Below are positions 33,808-42,890 of a stretch of DNA of 63,924 bases, piece after piece. Where the stretch lies: NCBI GenBank assembly GCA_050944915.1, contig JBMNRY010000001.1, positions 1-63,924 on the forward strand, in the 5' to 3' direction. Made by a program: the position numbers and the translations under genes. Source of the stretch: JBMNRY01 sp050944915 (GTDB taxonomy: Bacteria > Bacillota > Limnochordia > JAAZLZ01). Position 1 is the first letter of the stretch, and every line of letters begins with the position of its first letter. Under the pieces are notes generated by a model. It was not told the DNA's origin and did no database searches. It saw only the letters and a list, made by a program, of their open reading frames with translations.

Positions 33808-33942
33808 TTAAGCAGACACCCGCTTGCGACCCTTAGCCCTTCTGCGGCTAACGACCCGGCGGCCCCCTGGGCTAGACATCCGGGCTAAGAATCCGTGTGT
33901 TCGTTTCCGTTTTAATACCTTGGGCTGGAACGTCCTCTTCAC
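33808..33942 (-). CDS. rpmH: 50S ribosomal protein L34
   Basis: The 44-residue protein translates from GTG 33942 as MKRTFQPKVLKRKRTHGFL and ends in the conserved GRRVVSRRRAKGRKRVSA stretch. A GGAGG site lies about 11 nt upstream. First gene of the leftward rpmH-rnpA-yidD-yidC-jag operon and one border of the origin. Confidence 0.97.
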   Translation of the reverse strand: MKRTFQPKVLKRKRTHGFLARMSSPGGRRVVSRRRAKGRKRVSA

Positions 33943-33991
33943 CCGCCATTACCTCCTTTATGCGACAATTAGTCCATTAAACACCACTAAG

Positions 33992-34021
33992 ATTATAGCC
34001 CAAGGCCAAATAACCTGTCAA
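33992..34021 (-). promoter_or_regulatory. Consensus promoter of rpmH
   Basis: Perfect TTGACA (34016-34021) and TATAAT (33992-33997) with an 18-nt spacer point leftward, 50 nt upstream of the rpmH start. Confidence 0.9.
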
Positions 34022-34140
34022 GCAATCGGCCTTTTCCTCCTCTTTTTTCTTCTTTTGGCCCTTCTTTCGTCGCTGCAAAAGGACTGTTCCAGCCCACTTA
34101 TCCTTGACGTTGTTGAAAAATCATAGTACGATCAAATCGC

Positions 34141-34601
34141 GTGTGGATAACTCCACCAGAATTTCTTTTTTCCAGAGGGGTTTCCACCGATGACCACAAC
34201 CTTAGAGGAATTATCCACAGATTGTGTAAAGTAGTGTGGATAACACCTAATTTGCCTTTAGAACTAACTTTTACCCTGTGGATAATTTTTATACACAGCC
34301 TTTCTGTGGGTTTTCAGTTATTTACCGTGCATTAGTCGCCCTCCAAAATCGCTATAAAGTGCCACAGCATGGGCCAAGGGGCAGGATCGAAGTCCTTGTG
34401 GATTTCCCTTGGCCTTTTCGTCCCCCACCACCAGGACTAAAAAGAGGGTAGGGGTTGTGGAAAACCTGTGCAAACTGTGAATTATCGACGGGAACCCGTT
34501 GTTGATAACTACTTGTACTTATGAACTTTGATCCTATGTAAAGTTGCTATTATTCGGGGGTTTTGCGGTTTTCCACAAGGATGAGTTCTGCCTGTGGATA
34601 A
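34141..34601. other. Replication origin oriC, left DnaA-box cluster
   Basis: Five perfect DnaA boxes TTATCCACA occur on either strand: 34142-34150 (-), 34211-34219 (+), 34235-34243 (-), 34277-34285 (-) and 34593-34601 (-). One-mismatch boxes lie at 34289-34297 (TTATACACA), 34456-34464 and 34569-34577. The stretch between rpmH and the next gene (about 730 bases) has no convincing gene. A possible rightward promoter TTGACG-17-TACGAT sits at 34104-34132. Confidence 0.92.
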
Positions 34602-34675
34602 CCATTAGATTTCCCGGACCCCCCTTTTCCTTAGAGAATCAATTTTTCCCACCCACCAGGAGAGTAGGTAGATTC

Positions 34676-35506
34676 ATGGGTATATTTTCCCGGTTCTTCG
34701 GTCCAAAAAAAGAGCAAGGGGAGCCTGCGGCCCAGGAAGTTGAAGCCAGGATTGCCATTTACGACTCTCCCGGCGTCAGTCCCCGGCTAGTCTATGTCCA
34801 AGGGACCGATCCCGCATCCTTCATGGATGAAATCGCCTCTACCACCTATAATCTAGCCAAGGAAAAGGGCGGCCAGATACCTTTCACCGCCTTGAAAGAA
34901 ATCGCCGAAAACCTAATCCACGCCGACTTTTCCGAAGTGGTAATCACCATTTCCACCGATGGAAATACCATTACTTTTTCCGATAAAGGAAAAGGCATCG
35001 CCGATAAGGAAAAAGCTTTGTATCCCGGTTATTCCAGCGCCGATGGGAAGATCAAAGCCTACATCAAAGGTGTCGGTTCCGGATTACCGGTGGCCAAAGA
35101 AGCAGTAGCAGGCCTTGGTGGAAAACTCCTTTTAGATGATAATCTCCAAGGAGGGGCTGTGGTTACCCTCACCATCCCTGACCAGGAAGGGGAGGTGGCA
35201 GCCGATCTAGATCTAGATGAAGAGCAGCCCCAAACCCTCAGCGCCGATTCACCGCCTATCCATCCTGCGGCCCAAAATGCCGGCTTATCCCGGCGGCAAG
35301 AGACTATCTTCTTCCTTTTGGCCGACCATGGCGAAATAGGGCCTTCGGCGGTAGCCCGTCAGGCGGGGATCAGCCTTAGTACAGCTTATCGTGACCTGGT
35401 CTTTTTAGAACAACTAGGTTTACTAGAAGCAAAGGCTAACGGCAAAAGGGTAGTGACAGCCCAAGGACAAGCTTTGTTAAAGAAGATGCGGGCCCAGCAC
35501 CGCTAG
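34676..35506 (+). CDS. GHKL-type ATPase with C-terminal winged helix, next to dnaA
   Basis: From ATG 34676 the protein has 276 residues. Residues 60-168 form a histidine-kinase-like ATP-binding fold: N-box EIAENLIHADF (Asn79), G1 DKGKGI (103-108) and G2 GVGSGLPVAK (132-141). There is no phospho-acceptor His domain or sensor domain. An acidic linker follows, and residues 205-260 look like a winged helix (SRRQETIFFLLADHGEIGPSAV...STAYRD). Such a layout suits an ATP-responsive DNA-binding regulator. Its position between the DnaA boxes and dnaA suggests a link to initiation or to dnaA control, but that is inference. The start has AGGAGAG 11 nt upstream. Confidence 0.75.
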   Translation: MGIFSRFFGPKKEQGEPAAQEVEARIAIYDSPGVSPRLVYVQGTDPASFMDEIASTTYNLAKEKGGQIPFTALKEIAENLIHADFSEVVITISTDGNTITFSDKGKGIADKEKALYPGYSSADGKIKAYIKGVGSGLPVAKEAVAGLGGKLLLDDNLQGGAVVTLTIPDQEGEVAADLDLDEEQPQTLSADSPPIHPAAQNAGLSRRQETIFFLLADHGEIGPSAVARQAGISLSTAYRDLVFLEQLGLLEAKANGKRVVTAQGQALLKKMRAQHR

Positions 35507-35536
35507 CGATGACCACTGACCCGGGAGGCAGCGACC

Positions 35537-36874
35537 ATGACCGACCAATTGAAAATCATCTGGGACCAAACCTTGAACATCATAAAACAGGAGTTGACTA
35601 AACCTAGTTTCGATACCTGGCTGAAGGATACCAAGGCTGTATCCTATGCCGATAATTGTTTAGTCGTGACCAGTCCCAATGAATTCGCCCGGGACTGGGT
35701 GGAAGCCCGTTACAAAGAATCATTAGAAGAAGCCCTCCACCAGGTAGTGGGAGATCAATGGCAGATTTCCTTCGTCGTTCCCGATGAGGGCCAACCGATG
35801 GATAAGCTTCCTTCCAAACCGCCAAAACCAAAGGAAGAGCCCCATGCCGCCAATCTTAATCCCCGGTATACCTTCGATACCTTCGTCGTCGGCAGCAGTA
35901 ACCGCTTCGCCCATGCGGCTTCTTTAGCGGTGGCGGAAGCACCGGCCCGAGCCTACAACCCCCTGTTCATCTACGGAGGTGTCGGTTTGGGTAAAACCCA
36001 TTTAATGCAAGCCATCGGCCATTACGGACTGGAACATCATCCCGGCATCCGGGTCGTCTACGTCTCTTCAGAGACTTTTACCAACGATTTGATCGCCGCC
36101 ATCGGCCGCAAAGCGATGAATGAGTTTCGGGCGAAATACCGTAATGCCGATATCCTCCTCATCGACGATATCCAATTCGTCGCCGGGAAAGAATCGACCC
36201 AAGAGGAGTTTTTCCACACCTTTAACTCCCTCTATGAGGCTAATAAGCAGATCGTCATTTCCAGTGATCGGCCGCCGAAGGAAATACCAACTTTGGAAGA
36301 ACGGTTGCGTTCCCGTTTCGAATGGGGACTCACCGCCGATATCCAAGTTCCCGATGTGGAAACGAGGATCGCTATCCTCCAGCGAAAGGCTAAAGACGAT
36401 GGATTGAATATCGATGATGAGATCCTTTCTTATATTGCTGAGCAGGTGGAATCCAATATTAGAGAATTGGAAGGGGCCCTAAATAAAGTGGTCGCCTATG
36501 CCTCCCTGCAAGGACGGAATATCACCATCAACTTAGCCTCCGAAGCTTTGAAAGATATGTTGGCGGCCAATCGCAAAAAACCCATCGATATTAAAATGAT
36601 CCAAGAAATCGTCGCCGATTATTATGGGATTAATATCAGTGATATGTCCACCAGAAAGCGGACTAAAGCCATCGTCCTGCCTCGGCAGGTGGCCATGTAT
36701 CTTTCCCGGGATCTCACCGATGCCTCGCTGCCAAAAATCGGCGAAGCCTTCGGCGGTCGAGACCATAGTACCGTCATCCACGCTTGTGAAAAGGTGGCTA
36801 ATGATATGGCTAAAGACCCGGCCTTTTTTCGCGAGATCGAAGAGATCACCGAACAAATAAAACAACGAACTTAG
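35537..36874 (+). CDS. dnaA: Chromosomal replication initiator DnaA
   Basis: The 445-residue initiator has domain I (about 1-80), a short linker with Pro/Lys, the AAA+ domain III with Walker A YGGVGLGKTH near residue 147 and Walker B LLIDDIQF near 210, and domain IV with the DnaA-box-binding signature GGRDHSTVIHACEKV near residue 405. It opens oriC and loads the helicase. Boxes lie both upstream and downstream of the gene. Confidence 0.98.
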   Translation: MTDQLKIIWDQTLNIIKQELTKPSFDTWLKDTKAVSYADNCLVVTSPNEFARDWVEARYKESLEEALHQVVGDQWQISFVVPDEGQPMDKLPSKPPKPKEEPHAANLNPRYTFDTFVVGSSNRFAHAASLAVAEAPARAYNPLFIYGGVGLGKTHLMQAIGHYGLEHHPGIRVVYVSSETFTNDLIAAIGRKAMNEFRAKYRNADILLIDDIQFVAGKESTQEEFFHTFNSLYEANKQIVISSDRPPKEIPTLEERLRSRFEWGLTADIQVPDVETRIAILQRKAKDDGLNIDDEILSYIAEQVESNIRELEGALNKVVAYASLQGRNITINLASEALKDMLAANRKKPIDIKMIQEIVADYYGINISDMSTRKRTKAIVLPRQVAMYLSRDLTDASLPKIGEAFGGRDHSTVIHACEKVANDMAKDPAFFREIEEITEQIKQRT

Positions 36875-36887
36875 GTTGGGGAAAAGC

Positions 36888-37030
36888 TGTGGACGAGCTG
36901 TGGAGGAGTTGTGGACCAATTTGGCTCCCCTAAACTTCTGTGGAAGCTGTCGATAACTAAGGACTTTCTTCCACAAGCCTATCGACAGACCCAAAGGCGT
37001 CTAGAAGGGGAATTGCCCCCCTTTTCCACA
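36888..37030. other. Second DnaA-box-like cluster between dnaA and dnaN
   Basis: Degenerate boxes with the TGTGGA core occur at 36888, 36899, 36910 and 36939, TGTCGATAA (one mismatch) at 36948-36956, and TTTTCCACA at 37022-37030. Together with the left cluster this makes a two-part origin flanking dnaA, as in B. subtilis. The unwinding region is probably in the AT-rich stretch 37060-37105. Confidence 0.75.
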
Positions 37031-37127
37031 GATCCACAGGCTATACTACTACGGCGACTACATTTAAATCTATTTAAAGGCATTTTGACTAATTTTTACC
37101 GATTGTGGATTGAGGGAGGTTATCGAG

Positions 37128-38237
37128 GTGGAATTACGCTGTGAACAAAACCTTTTATTAAAGGCGGTCACTGCTGTGGAACGGGCGGTCGCCCAAAGGG
37201 ATGTGAAACCGATCCTCACCGGGATCCTCCTGGAAGCTAGGAATGGTGAACTGTATTTGGCTGCTTCCGATTTGGAAATGCGGATCGAAGGGACCATCCC
37301 CGTGGAAACCATTCAGGAAGGCCAAGCGGTCGTTGAAGGAAAATATTTTGCACCCATCGTGCGCAAACTCCCAGGGGGAGATGTCTTCCTCCGCTATGAT
37401 GAAGGGAATAATTCCGTCAGCCTGCGGGCTGGTCGGGCCCACTTTAGTTTGCCAACTATAGCTGGGGAAGCCTTTCCACCGGCGCCAGTAATGGAGGAAG
37501 GTTCCTTTAGCTGCTCCATCGCTGAGGAGCTATTCAAAGGAATGTTGCGGCAAACGGTTTTCGCGGCGGCACCACCCGATGAAATCCGGCCCTTTCTAAA
37601 AGGCATCTATTTGGCCGGTCGGGAAGGGGAGCTCCATATGGTGGCTACTGATAGCAGCCGCTTAGCCATTCGGAAAAAAGACGCCCTTTCCCTAGGGGAG
37701 TTTAAGGCCTTGGTGCCGGCCCGAAGCATGCAAGAGTTAGCCCGTTTGCTCCCGGGAGAGGAAGAAGGAGAACTCCGGGTGCAGTTAGGCAGCAACCAGA
37801 TTCTCTTCCACGTCGGCGGGTTTAAGTTCTATTCCCGCTTAATCGAGTCGGAATTTCCCGATTATCTGCGGGTGATCCCCCAAGGGGAGCCTACCTGTAA
37901 GGTGATCTGTTCCCGCTCCCAATTGGAAGAAGCCATCGATCGGGTCTCTTTGTTAGTCCGTTCCGGTCCGGCCTTGATCGATTTCAAGATTGAAGAGGGA
38001 GTCTTAGGCTTGTCTTTGCGCTCCAGCACCGCCGGTGCCGCCTGGGAAGAGCTCGATGTGACCCAAGAAGGCGATGGATTGCAGATCTGCCTCCAAGCCC
38101 GTTATCTGTTGGAAGGGCTGCGGGTCGCCGAGGGGGAAGAGGTAACCATGGCCTTTTATGGTGATAATGGACCGATGGTCTTCACCCCCCGGGAAGGGAC
38201 TGACTTTACCTATCTGGTGATGCCTGTGCGGACATAA
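37128..38237 (+). CDS. dnaN: DNA polymerase III sliding clamp (beta)
   Basis: The 369-residue clamp starts at GTG 37128 after GGGAGG and reads MELRCEQNLLLKAVTAVERAVA. Three clamp repeats are visible; RDVKPILTGILLEA and DLEMRIEGTIPV are in the first, ATDSSRLAIRKK in the second, and the C-terminal pocket ends FTYLVMPVRT. It tethers polymerase to DNA as a ring-shaped dimer. An upstream TTG would add six unconserved residues. Confidence 0.97.
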   Translation: MELRCEQNLLLKAVTAVERAVAQRDVKPILTGILLEARNGELYLAASDLEMRIEGTIPVETIQEGQAVVEGKYFAPIVRKLPGGDVFLRYDEGNNSVSLRAGRAHFSLPTIAGEAFPPAPVMEEGSFSCSIAEELFKGMLRQTVFAAAPPDEIRPFLKGIYLAGREGELHMVATDSSRLAIRKKDALSLGEFKALVPARSMQELARLLPGEEEGELRVQLGSNQILFHVGGFKFYSRLIESEFPDYLRVIPQGEPTCKVICSRSQLEEAIDRVSLLVRSGPALIDFKIEEGVLGLSLRSSTAGAAWEELDVTQEGDGLQICLQARYLLEGLRVAEGEEVTMAFYGDNGPMVFTPREGTDFTYLVMPVRT

Positions 38238-38249
38238 GGAGGAACTACT

Positions 38250-38480
38250 TTGGAAAAATTAGCCATCACCACCCCCTATATCACCTTGCAGCAAGTTCTC
38301 AAATGGGCGGGGATCGCCAATACCGGCGGCGAGGCCAAGGAACTAATCGCTGGGGGTTCCATCACCATCAACGGTGAAGTAGAAACTAGACGGGGGCGGA
38401 AACTATACCCGGGGGATCGGTTGGTTCTGGCCGATGGTAGGGAGTTTATCATCACCGGGGAGGATAGGGTGTGTACCTAA
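38250..38480 (+). CDS. yaaA: S4-domain RNA-binding protein YaaA
   Basis: The 76-residue protein is a single S4 domain: ITLQQVLKWAGIANTGGEAKELI, then GSITINGEVETRRGRKLYPGD. It lies between dnaN and recF as in B. subtilis, where YaaA affects 50S ribosome assembly. The start is TTG 38250 with AAGGAGG upstream. recF starts inside its last codons. Confidence 0.93.
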   Translation: MEKLAITTPYITLQQVLKWAGIANTGGEAKELIAGGSITINGEVETRRGRKLYPGDRLVLADGREFIITGEDRVCT

Positions 38481-39568
38481 ACACCATTTTACTCCACAAT
38501 TTCCGCAACTACGAACATTTGGAACTGAGCCTTTCGCCCCGGATTAATTTTTTTGTCGGCCATAATGCCCAGGGCAAGACTAATTTCCTGGAGGCCTTGA
38601 CCTTTTTGGCCACCGGCCGCTCCCATCGGACCCATAAAGATGGAGAAATGATCCGCTGGGGGCAAGGAAAATCTTACTTAAAAACCGAAATACAAGTAGG
38701 CCCCACGAAAAGAATTTTAGCCGCAGAGCTGCCCCGCCAAGGGCGAAAAAGTTTTCAGGTCAACGGGATGCCGATCCGAAGATTAAGCGATCTGTTTGGA
38801 CTGTTACAGGTAGTCCTCTTTACTCCCGATGATCTCCAGTTGATCAAAGGATCTCCCGCCCTGCGGCGGCGGTATTTAGATTTGCAGATTTGCCAAATCA
38901 ACGGCCCTTACCGCCATTATTTGACCAGGTATAATCAGGTCTTGAAACAGCGGAATACCCTTTTAGAGTTAGGTGATGCCGAAAGCCTAGCCCCTTGGGA
39001 TGAACAGCTGTGCACCTTGGGCAGCAAATTGATCTATCAGCGCTTGCAAAGCCTAGCCTATTTGGCCCCTAAGGCCCAAAGCTATCACCGCCTAATCAGC
39101 GGAGGTCAAGAGGAGCTGCAAATCAGCTATCAACCCTTTTGGTCCGCTCCTGTACCGTCGACGGAAGAAGAGATCCATGCCTGTTTTTGGCGAGCCCTCC
39201 AGGCCGCCCGTCCAGGGGAGTTACGGCGCAGGCAAAGCCTTATCGGTCCCCAACGGGATGATTTGCTCTTTGTAATCGATGGCAAGGATGCCCGCAAATA
39301 CGCGTCCCAGGGCCAACAAAGGAGCGCGGTGCTGGCTTGTAAATTAGCGGAACTGGATTACATGCACTGGGAAAGCAGCCATTATCCTTTGCTCCTTCTA
39401 GATGATGTGGCCTCGGAACTAGATGTCCAGCGACGGCATCTATTTCTGGAGAATATTTCTTCTCAGGTGCAGATTTATTTGACGACAACGGGTATTCAAC
39501 CCTTTTCCCAAGAGATGCTGTCCCAGGGGCTAGTATTTCAGGTCGAAAAGGGGAAAATTAGTCTTTAG
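38471..39568 (+). CDS. recF: DNA replication and repair protein RecF
   Basis: The 365-residue SMC-like ATPase begins MYLNTILLHNFRNYEHLEL and has the Walker A VGHNAQGKTNFLEAL (residues 30-44), the signature region YASQGQQRSAVLACKLAEL near residue 277 and Walker B PLLLLDDVASELD. It helps load RecA at gaps. GTG 38471 overlaps yaaA by 10 nt, so the genes are coupled. Confidence 0.97.
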   Translation: MYLNTILLHNFRNYEHLELSLSPRINFFVGHNAQGKTNFLEALTFLATGRSHRTHKDGEMIRWGQGKSYLKTEIQVGPTKRILAAELPRQGRKSFQVNGMPIRRLSDLFGLLQVVLFTPDDLQLIKGSPALRRRYLDLQICQINGPYRHYLTRYNQVLKQRNTLLELGDAESLAPWDEQLCTLGSKLIYQRLQSLAYLAPKAQSYHRLISGGQEELQISYQPFWSAPVPSTEEEIHACFWRALQAARPGELRRRQSLIGPQRDDLLFVIDGKDARKYASQGQQRSAVLACKLAELDYMHWESSHYPLLLLDDVASELDVQRRHLFLENISSQVQIYLTTTGIQPFSQEMLSQGLVFQVEKGKISL

Positions 39569-39585
39569 TGGAAGGAGGTCACCCC

Positions 39586-39843
39586 TTGTTCTTGCATTTA
39601 GGACGTGAAATTATGATTCCTATTCGGGATGTGATCGCCATTTGTCCCCTACTTCCTCCAGGAAAGGCTAAGGATAACGATGCCTTTTTGCAAACTGCCC
39701 AGGAGGAAGGTTTCTTAACCGATGTGGCCGGGGGAAAACCCCATTCCTTTGTGGTCACGGCCGAAGGTGTTTACCTATCTTCCATTTCCTCGACTACCTT
39801 GGCCAAAAGGGCCGATAAATTGCGGAGTCAAATCCCCATCTAA
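39586..39843 (+). CDS. remB: RemB/YaaB-like DUF370 regulator
   Basis: From TTG 39586 (GGAGG 7 nt upstream) the 85-residue protein reads LFLHLGREIMIPIRDVIAI, the DUF370 pattern of RemB (YaaB), a DNA-binding regulator family. The gene is in the usual place between recF and gyrB. The internal part FLQTAQEEGFLTDVAGGKPHSFVVT matches the family. Longer starts overlap the recF stop and lack conservation. Confidence 0.9.
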   Translation: MFLHLGREIMIPIRDVIAICPLLPPGKAKDNDAFLQTAQEEGFLTDVAGGKPHSFVVTAEGVYLSSISSTTLAKRADKLRSQIPI

Positions 39844-39999
39844 CCCCTTTTTAGATTAGCTGGGGGGAGTTGGCAGAATTTGACATCATCCCCAAGGCTA
39901 TACTAAGATGGGAATTGTCTTTGTGATCGGTGGCGGCCGTGGCCCATGAACCCACGGTTTTGCCATGTTTGGAGCTGGAGGGAAACGGAGGCTTGTTTG

Positions 40000-42873
40000 A
40001 TGAGAAAAGAGAATATGCCCGAGACTTATGATGCGGAACAAATCCAGGTCCTCGAAGGACTGGAAGCTGTCCGCCGCCGACCCGGGATGTATATAGGCAG
40101 CACCGATGTCCATGGCCTCCATCATCTATTCTTAGAGGTTTTGGATAACAGTATCGACGAAGCTTTAGCCGGTTATTGCGACCGGATCCAAGTGATCGTC
40201 CACCGGGATAAGTCTCTAACGGTCATCGATAATGGTCGGGGTATACCTGTTGATATACATCCTAAATTAGGCATACCGGCGGTGGAAGTAGTGTTAACCG
40301 TCCTCCATGCTGGGGGTAAATTCGGTATGGAAAACGGCGGCTATAAGGTGGCGGGGGGACTCCACGGTGTTGGTGTTTCCGTCGTCAACGCCTTATCGGA
40401 GTGGTTAGTCGTCGAAGTAAAACGGGACGGGAAAATCTATCGCCAACGCTTTAGTCGGGGGAAAGCAGAGACTCCCTTGGAAGTAGTAGGCCAAGGGAGT
40501 GATACGGGAACCAAAATTACCTTCTTGCCCGATGAGCAGATCTTTGAAACCCTCGATTTTGACCCTGAGGTCATCATCTACCGCTTGCGGGAAGTAGCCT
40601 TTTTAAATCGGGGTCTCCGCCTGGAATTCTACGATGAAAATACAGAGCGGGAAGGGATTTGGCAGTACCAAGGGGGGATTGTGTCCTTTGTCCAGCATCT
40701 GGCTAAAAACAAGGATCCCCTCCATAAAGAGCCCATCTATTTCGAAAAGGAAACCGATTCCGTTCAAGTAGAATGCGCCTTGCAGTATAACGATGGGTAT
40801 ACGGAAAATGTCCTGACCTTTGCTAATAATATCCACACTAAAGAAGGGGGAACCCATCTCAGTGGTTTCCGCTCGGCCCTCACCAGAACCTTAAACGATT
40901 ATGCCCGGAAGAACAACTTGCTCAAAGCCAATGAAGATAACCTCACCGGAGAAGATGTCCGGGAGGGTTGTATCGCGATTGTCAATATCCGTTTACCGGA
41001 ACCTCAATTCGAGGGCCAAACGAAAACGAAACTAGGTAATAGCGAAGTCCGGGGGATCGTCGATTCCATCATCTCCGAAGGCTTAGGCCTTTACTTGGAA
41101 GAAAATCCCCAAGAGGCGAAAAAAATCATTGAAAAGGCTATCGCCGCCTCCCGAGCCCGGGAAGCAGCCCGCAAAGCCCGGGAGTTGACCAGAAGAAAAA
41201 CGGCCTTGGAAGGCAGTTCCCTGCCAGGGAAATTGGCCGATTGTTCCATCAACGATCCCGAGTTAACCGAATTGTTCTTGGTGGAAGGGGACTCCGCGGG
41301 TGGTACGGCAAAACAAGGCCGGGACCGCCGTTTCCAAGCCATCATGCCCCTGCGGGGGAAGATCTTAAACGTGGAGAAGGCCCGCCTAGATCGGATCTTG
41401 GCCAACAACGAGATCCGGGATATGATCACCGCCTTGGGCACCGGTTTTGGCGATGAATTCGACGCGGAAAAACTCCGCTATAACCGGATTATCATCATGA
41501 GCGTCGATTATCAAGAAATCTGTTTTGTTCGCCGGCGCTCTACGGGAGCTGTCCAGTCACTACCCATCGGTCAATTCATCGATGAATGTATCGATGGAGA
41601 GCGTCTCTTTGACGAATACGATGTCCTTTGTTTTAGTCTAGAGACTAATGAATGCTATTTTCAGCCCATCAAATCGGTGATCCGCCACCCCTTACAAGAG
41701 AAACTCTACCGGATCCGCACCCAATTGGGGCGGGAAGTGACGGTCACCGACGGACATAGCGTCTTTGTTTGGGAAGATGGTCTAAAACTCAAAAAAGGCG
41801 GCCAAATCCGCCCTGGAGATCTTGTAGTCGCCCCGAAAGGACTACCCTTGGAGGGCAGCAAATCCGTCGATCCGGGGGTGTTGTACATCCTCGGTTGTGT
41901 TGCTGCTCGGGGTCGAATCTCACCTCAGTGGGGTCCGGTCTTGCCCTTAAAGGATCGGGGAGAAGATTGGCTGGCGAACTTTAGCCAACATTGGGAGGAG
42001 CTAACAGGGCAAAATCCCCAGCTCCTTTGGCGCCGCCGCCGGGCCTATCTGCTCCTGGAGGAATTGGCCGATTACATCACCGAAACCTTAGTTACCCCGC
42101 CTAGTGGAAGGTTACTGCCCGATTTCGTCTTCAATGTGGATCGAAGGGGACAGCAAGCCTTTCTTAACGGTTGGCGGGCTGCCGCCGGTGGTCTTTGGAC
42201 GGTTTCCCAGGCCCTTGCCGGCCAGTTGGTCGTCTTGTTGGCTAGTCTAGGGGTGGTGGCTGAAATTAAGGAAGTAGGGGGCCGTTGGCTGGTGGAAGAA
42301 ACCGAGGAGAAGATCATCGATCTTCCCGGTGATTTAATGGCCCTACCGGTGATTGCTGCCGAAGAAGCAGAACCGACCTGTCCCTATGTCTACGATTTTT
42401 CCGTGGAAAACGATGAAAATTTCATCGCCGGTGTGGGCGGTATCTGCTGCCATAACACCGACGCGGACGTGGACGGAGCCCATATCCGCACTTTGCTTTT
42501 GACCTTTTTCTACCGTTATGTGCCGGAACTCTTGGAGCAAGGCCATATTTACATCGCCTTACCGCCCCTTTATCAGGTCCGAAAGGGCAGAACGGTCCAA
42601 TATGCTTGGTCCGATGAAGAATTGGATCAGATCCTAGAGGAAATCGGCCGTCAAGGGATCTCCATTCAGCGTTATAAAGGTTTAGGGGAAATGAACGCGG
42701 AGCAGTTGTGGGATACAACGATGAATCCCGAAACGAGGACCATTATCCAGTTACGGCTTTCCGATGCTATCGCGGCCGATGCCATTTTCTCCACCCTCAT
42801 GGGAGAAAAGGTGGAACCCCGGCGGGAATTCATCCAAGAACACGCCAAGGAAGTTACCAACTTAGATGTTTAA
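40000..42873 (+). CDS. gyrB: DNA gyrase subunit B, interrupted by an intein
   Basis: From ATG 40000 (ACGGAGG site) the precursor has 957 residues; without the 319-residue intein it is 638, the normal GyrB length. The ATPase part has QVLEGLEAVRRRPGMYIGS and VIDNGRGIP; the Toprim part has LVEGDSAGGTAKQGRDRR, and IIIM and TDADVDGAHIRTLL on either side of the intein. Gyrase introduces negative supercoils. The intein must splice out to rebuild the metal-binding DAD motif, so activity depends on it. gyrA follows after 17 nt. Confidence 0.97.
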   Translation: MRKENMPETYDAEQIQVLEGLEAVRRRPGMYIGSTDVHGLHHLFLEVLDNSIDEALAGYCDRIQVIVHRDKSLTVIDNGRGIPVDIHPKLGIPAVEVVLTVLHAGGKFGMENGGYKVAGGLHGVGVSVVNALSEWLVVEVKRDGKIYRQRFSRGKAETPLEVVGQGSDTGTKITFLPDEQIFETLDFDPEVIIYRLREVAFLNRGLRLEFYDENTEREGIWQYQGGIVSFVQHLAKNKDPLHKEPIYFEKETDSVQVECALQYNDGYTENVLTFANNIHTKEGGTHLSGFRSALTRTLNDYARKNNLLKANEDNLTGEDVREGCIAIVNIRLPEPQFEGQTKTKLGNSEVRGIVDSIISEGLGLYLEENPQEAKKIIEKAIAASRAREAARKARELTRRKTALEGSSLPGKLADCSINDPELTELFLVEGDSAGGTAKQGRDRRFQAIMPLRGKILNVEKARLDRILANNEIRDMITALGTGFGDEFDAEKLRYNRIIIMSVDYQEICFVRRRSTGAVQSLPIGQFIDECIDGERLFDEYDVLCFSLETNECYFQPIKSVIRHPLQEKLYRIRTQLGREVTVTDGHSVFVWEDGLKLKKGGQIRPGDLVVAPKGLPLEGSKSVDPGVLYILGCVAARGRISPQWGPVLPLKDRGEDWLANFSQHWEELTGQNPQLLWRRRRAYLLLEELADYITETLVTPPSGRLLPDFVFNVDRRGQQAFLNGWRAAAGGLWTVSQALAGQLVVLLASLGVVAEIKEVGGRWLVEETEEKIIDLPGDLMALPVIAAEEAEPTCPYVYDFSVENDENFIAGVGGICCHNTDADVDGAHIRTLLLTFFYRYVPELLEQGHIYIALPPLYQVRKGRTVQYAWSDEELDQILEEIGRQGISIQRYKGLGEMNAEQLWDTTMNPETRTIIQLRLSDAIAADAIFSTLMGEKVEPRREFIQEHAKEVTNLDV
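41500..42456 (+). other. GyrB intein (319 residues) with decayed LAGLIDADG endonuclease
   Basis: The insert starts with Ser (AGC 41500, precursor residue 501) and ends HN before Thr+1 of the C-extein. Block A: SVDYQEICFVRRR. Block B: TVTDGHSVFV with Thr83 and His86 (TxxH). Block F: YDFSVENDENFIAG. Block G: GICCHN. Between B and F two LAGLIDADG-like helices remain, YILGCVAARG (129-138) and FLNGWRAAAG (221-230), but the acidic residues before the final Gly are Arg137 and Ala229. Splicing residues look intact, while the endonuclease is probably dead. Confidence 0.93.
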
Positions 42874-42890
42874 AGATAGAAGGTGGGTAA

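Noticed and set aside
34141..34335. Small frames inside oriC
   Set aside because: They consist of DnaA boxes and AT-rich repeats and lack ribosome sites.
39880..39904. Promoter TTGACA/TATACT upstream of gyrB
   Set aside because: The spacer is only 13 nt, too short for a normal sigma-A promoter.
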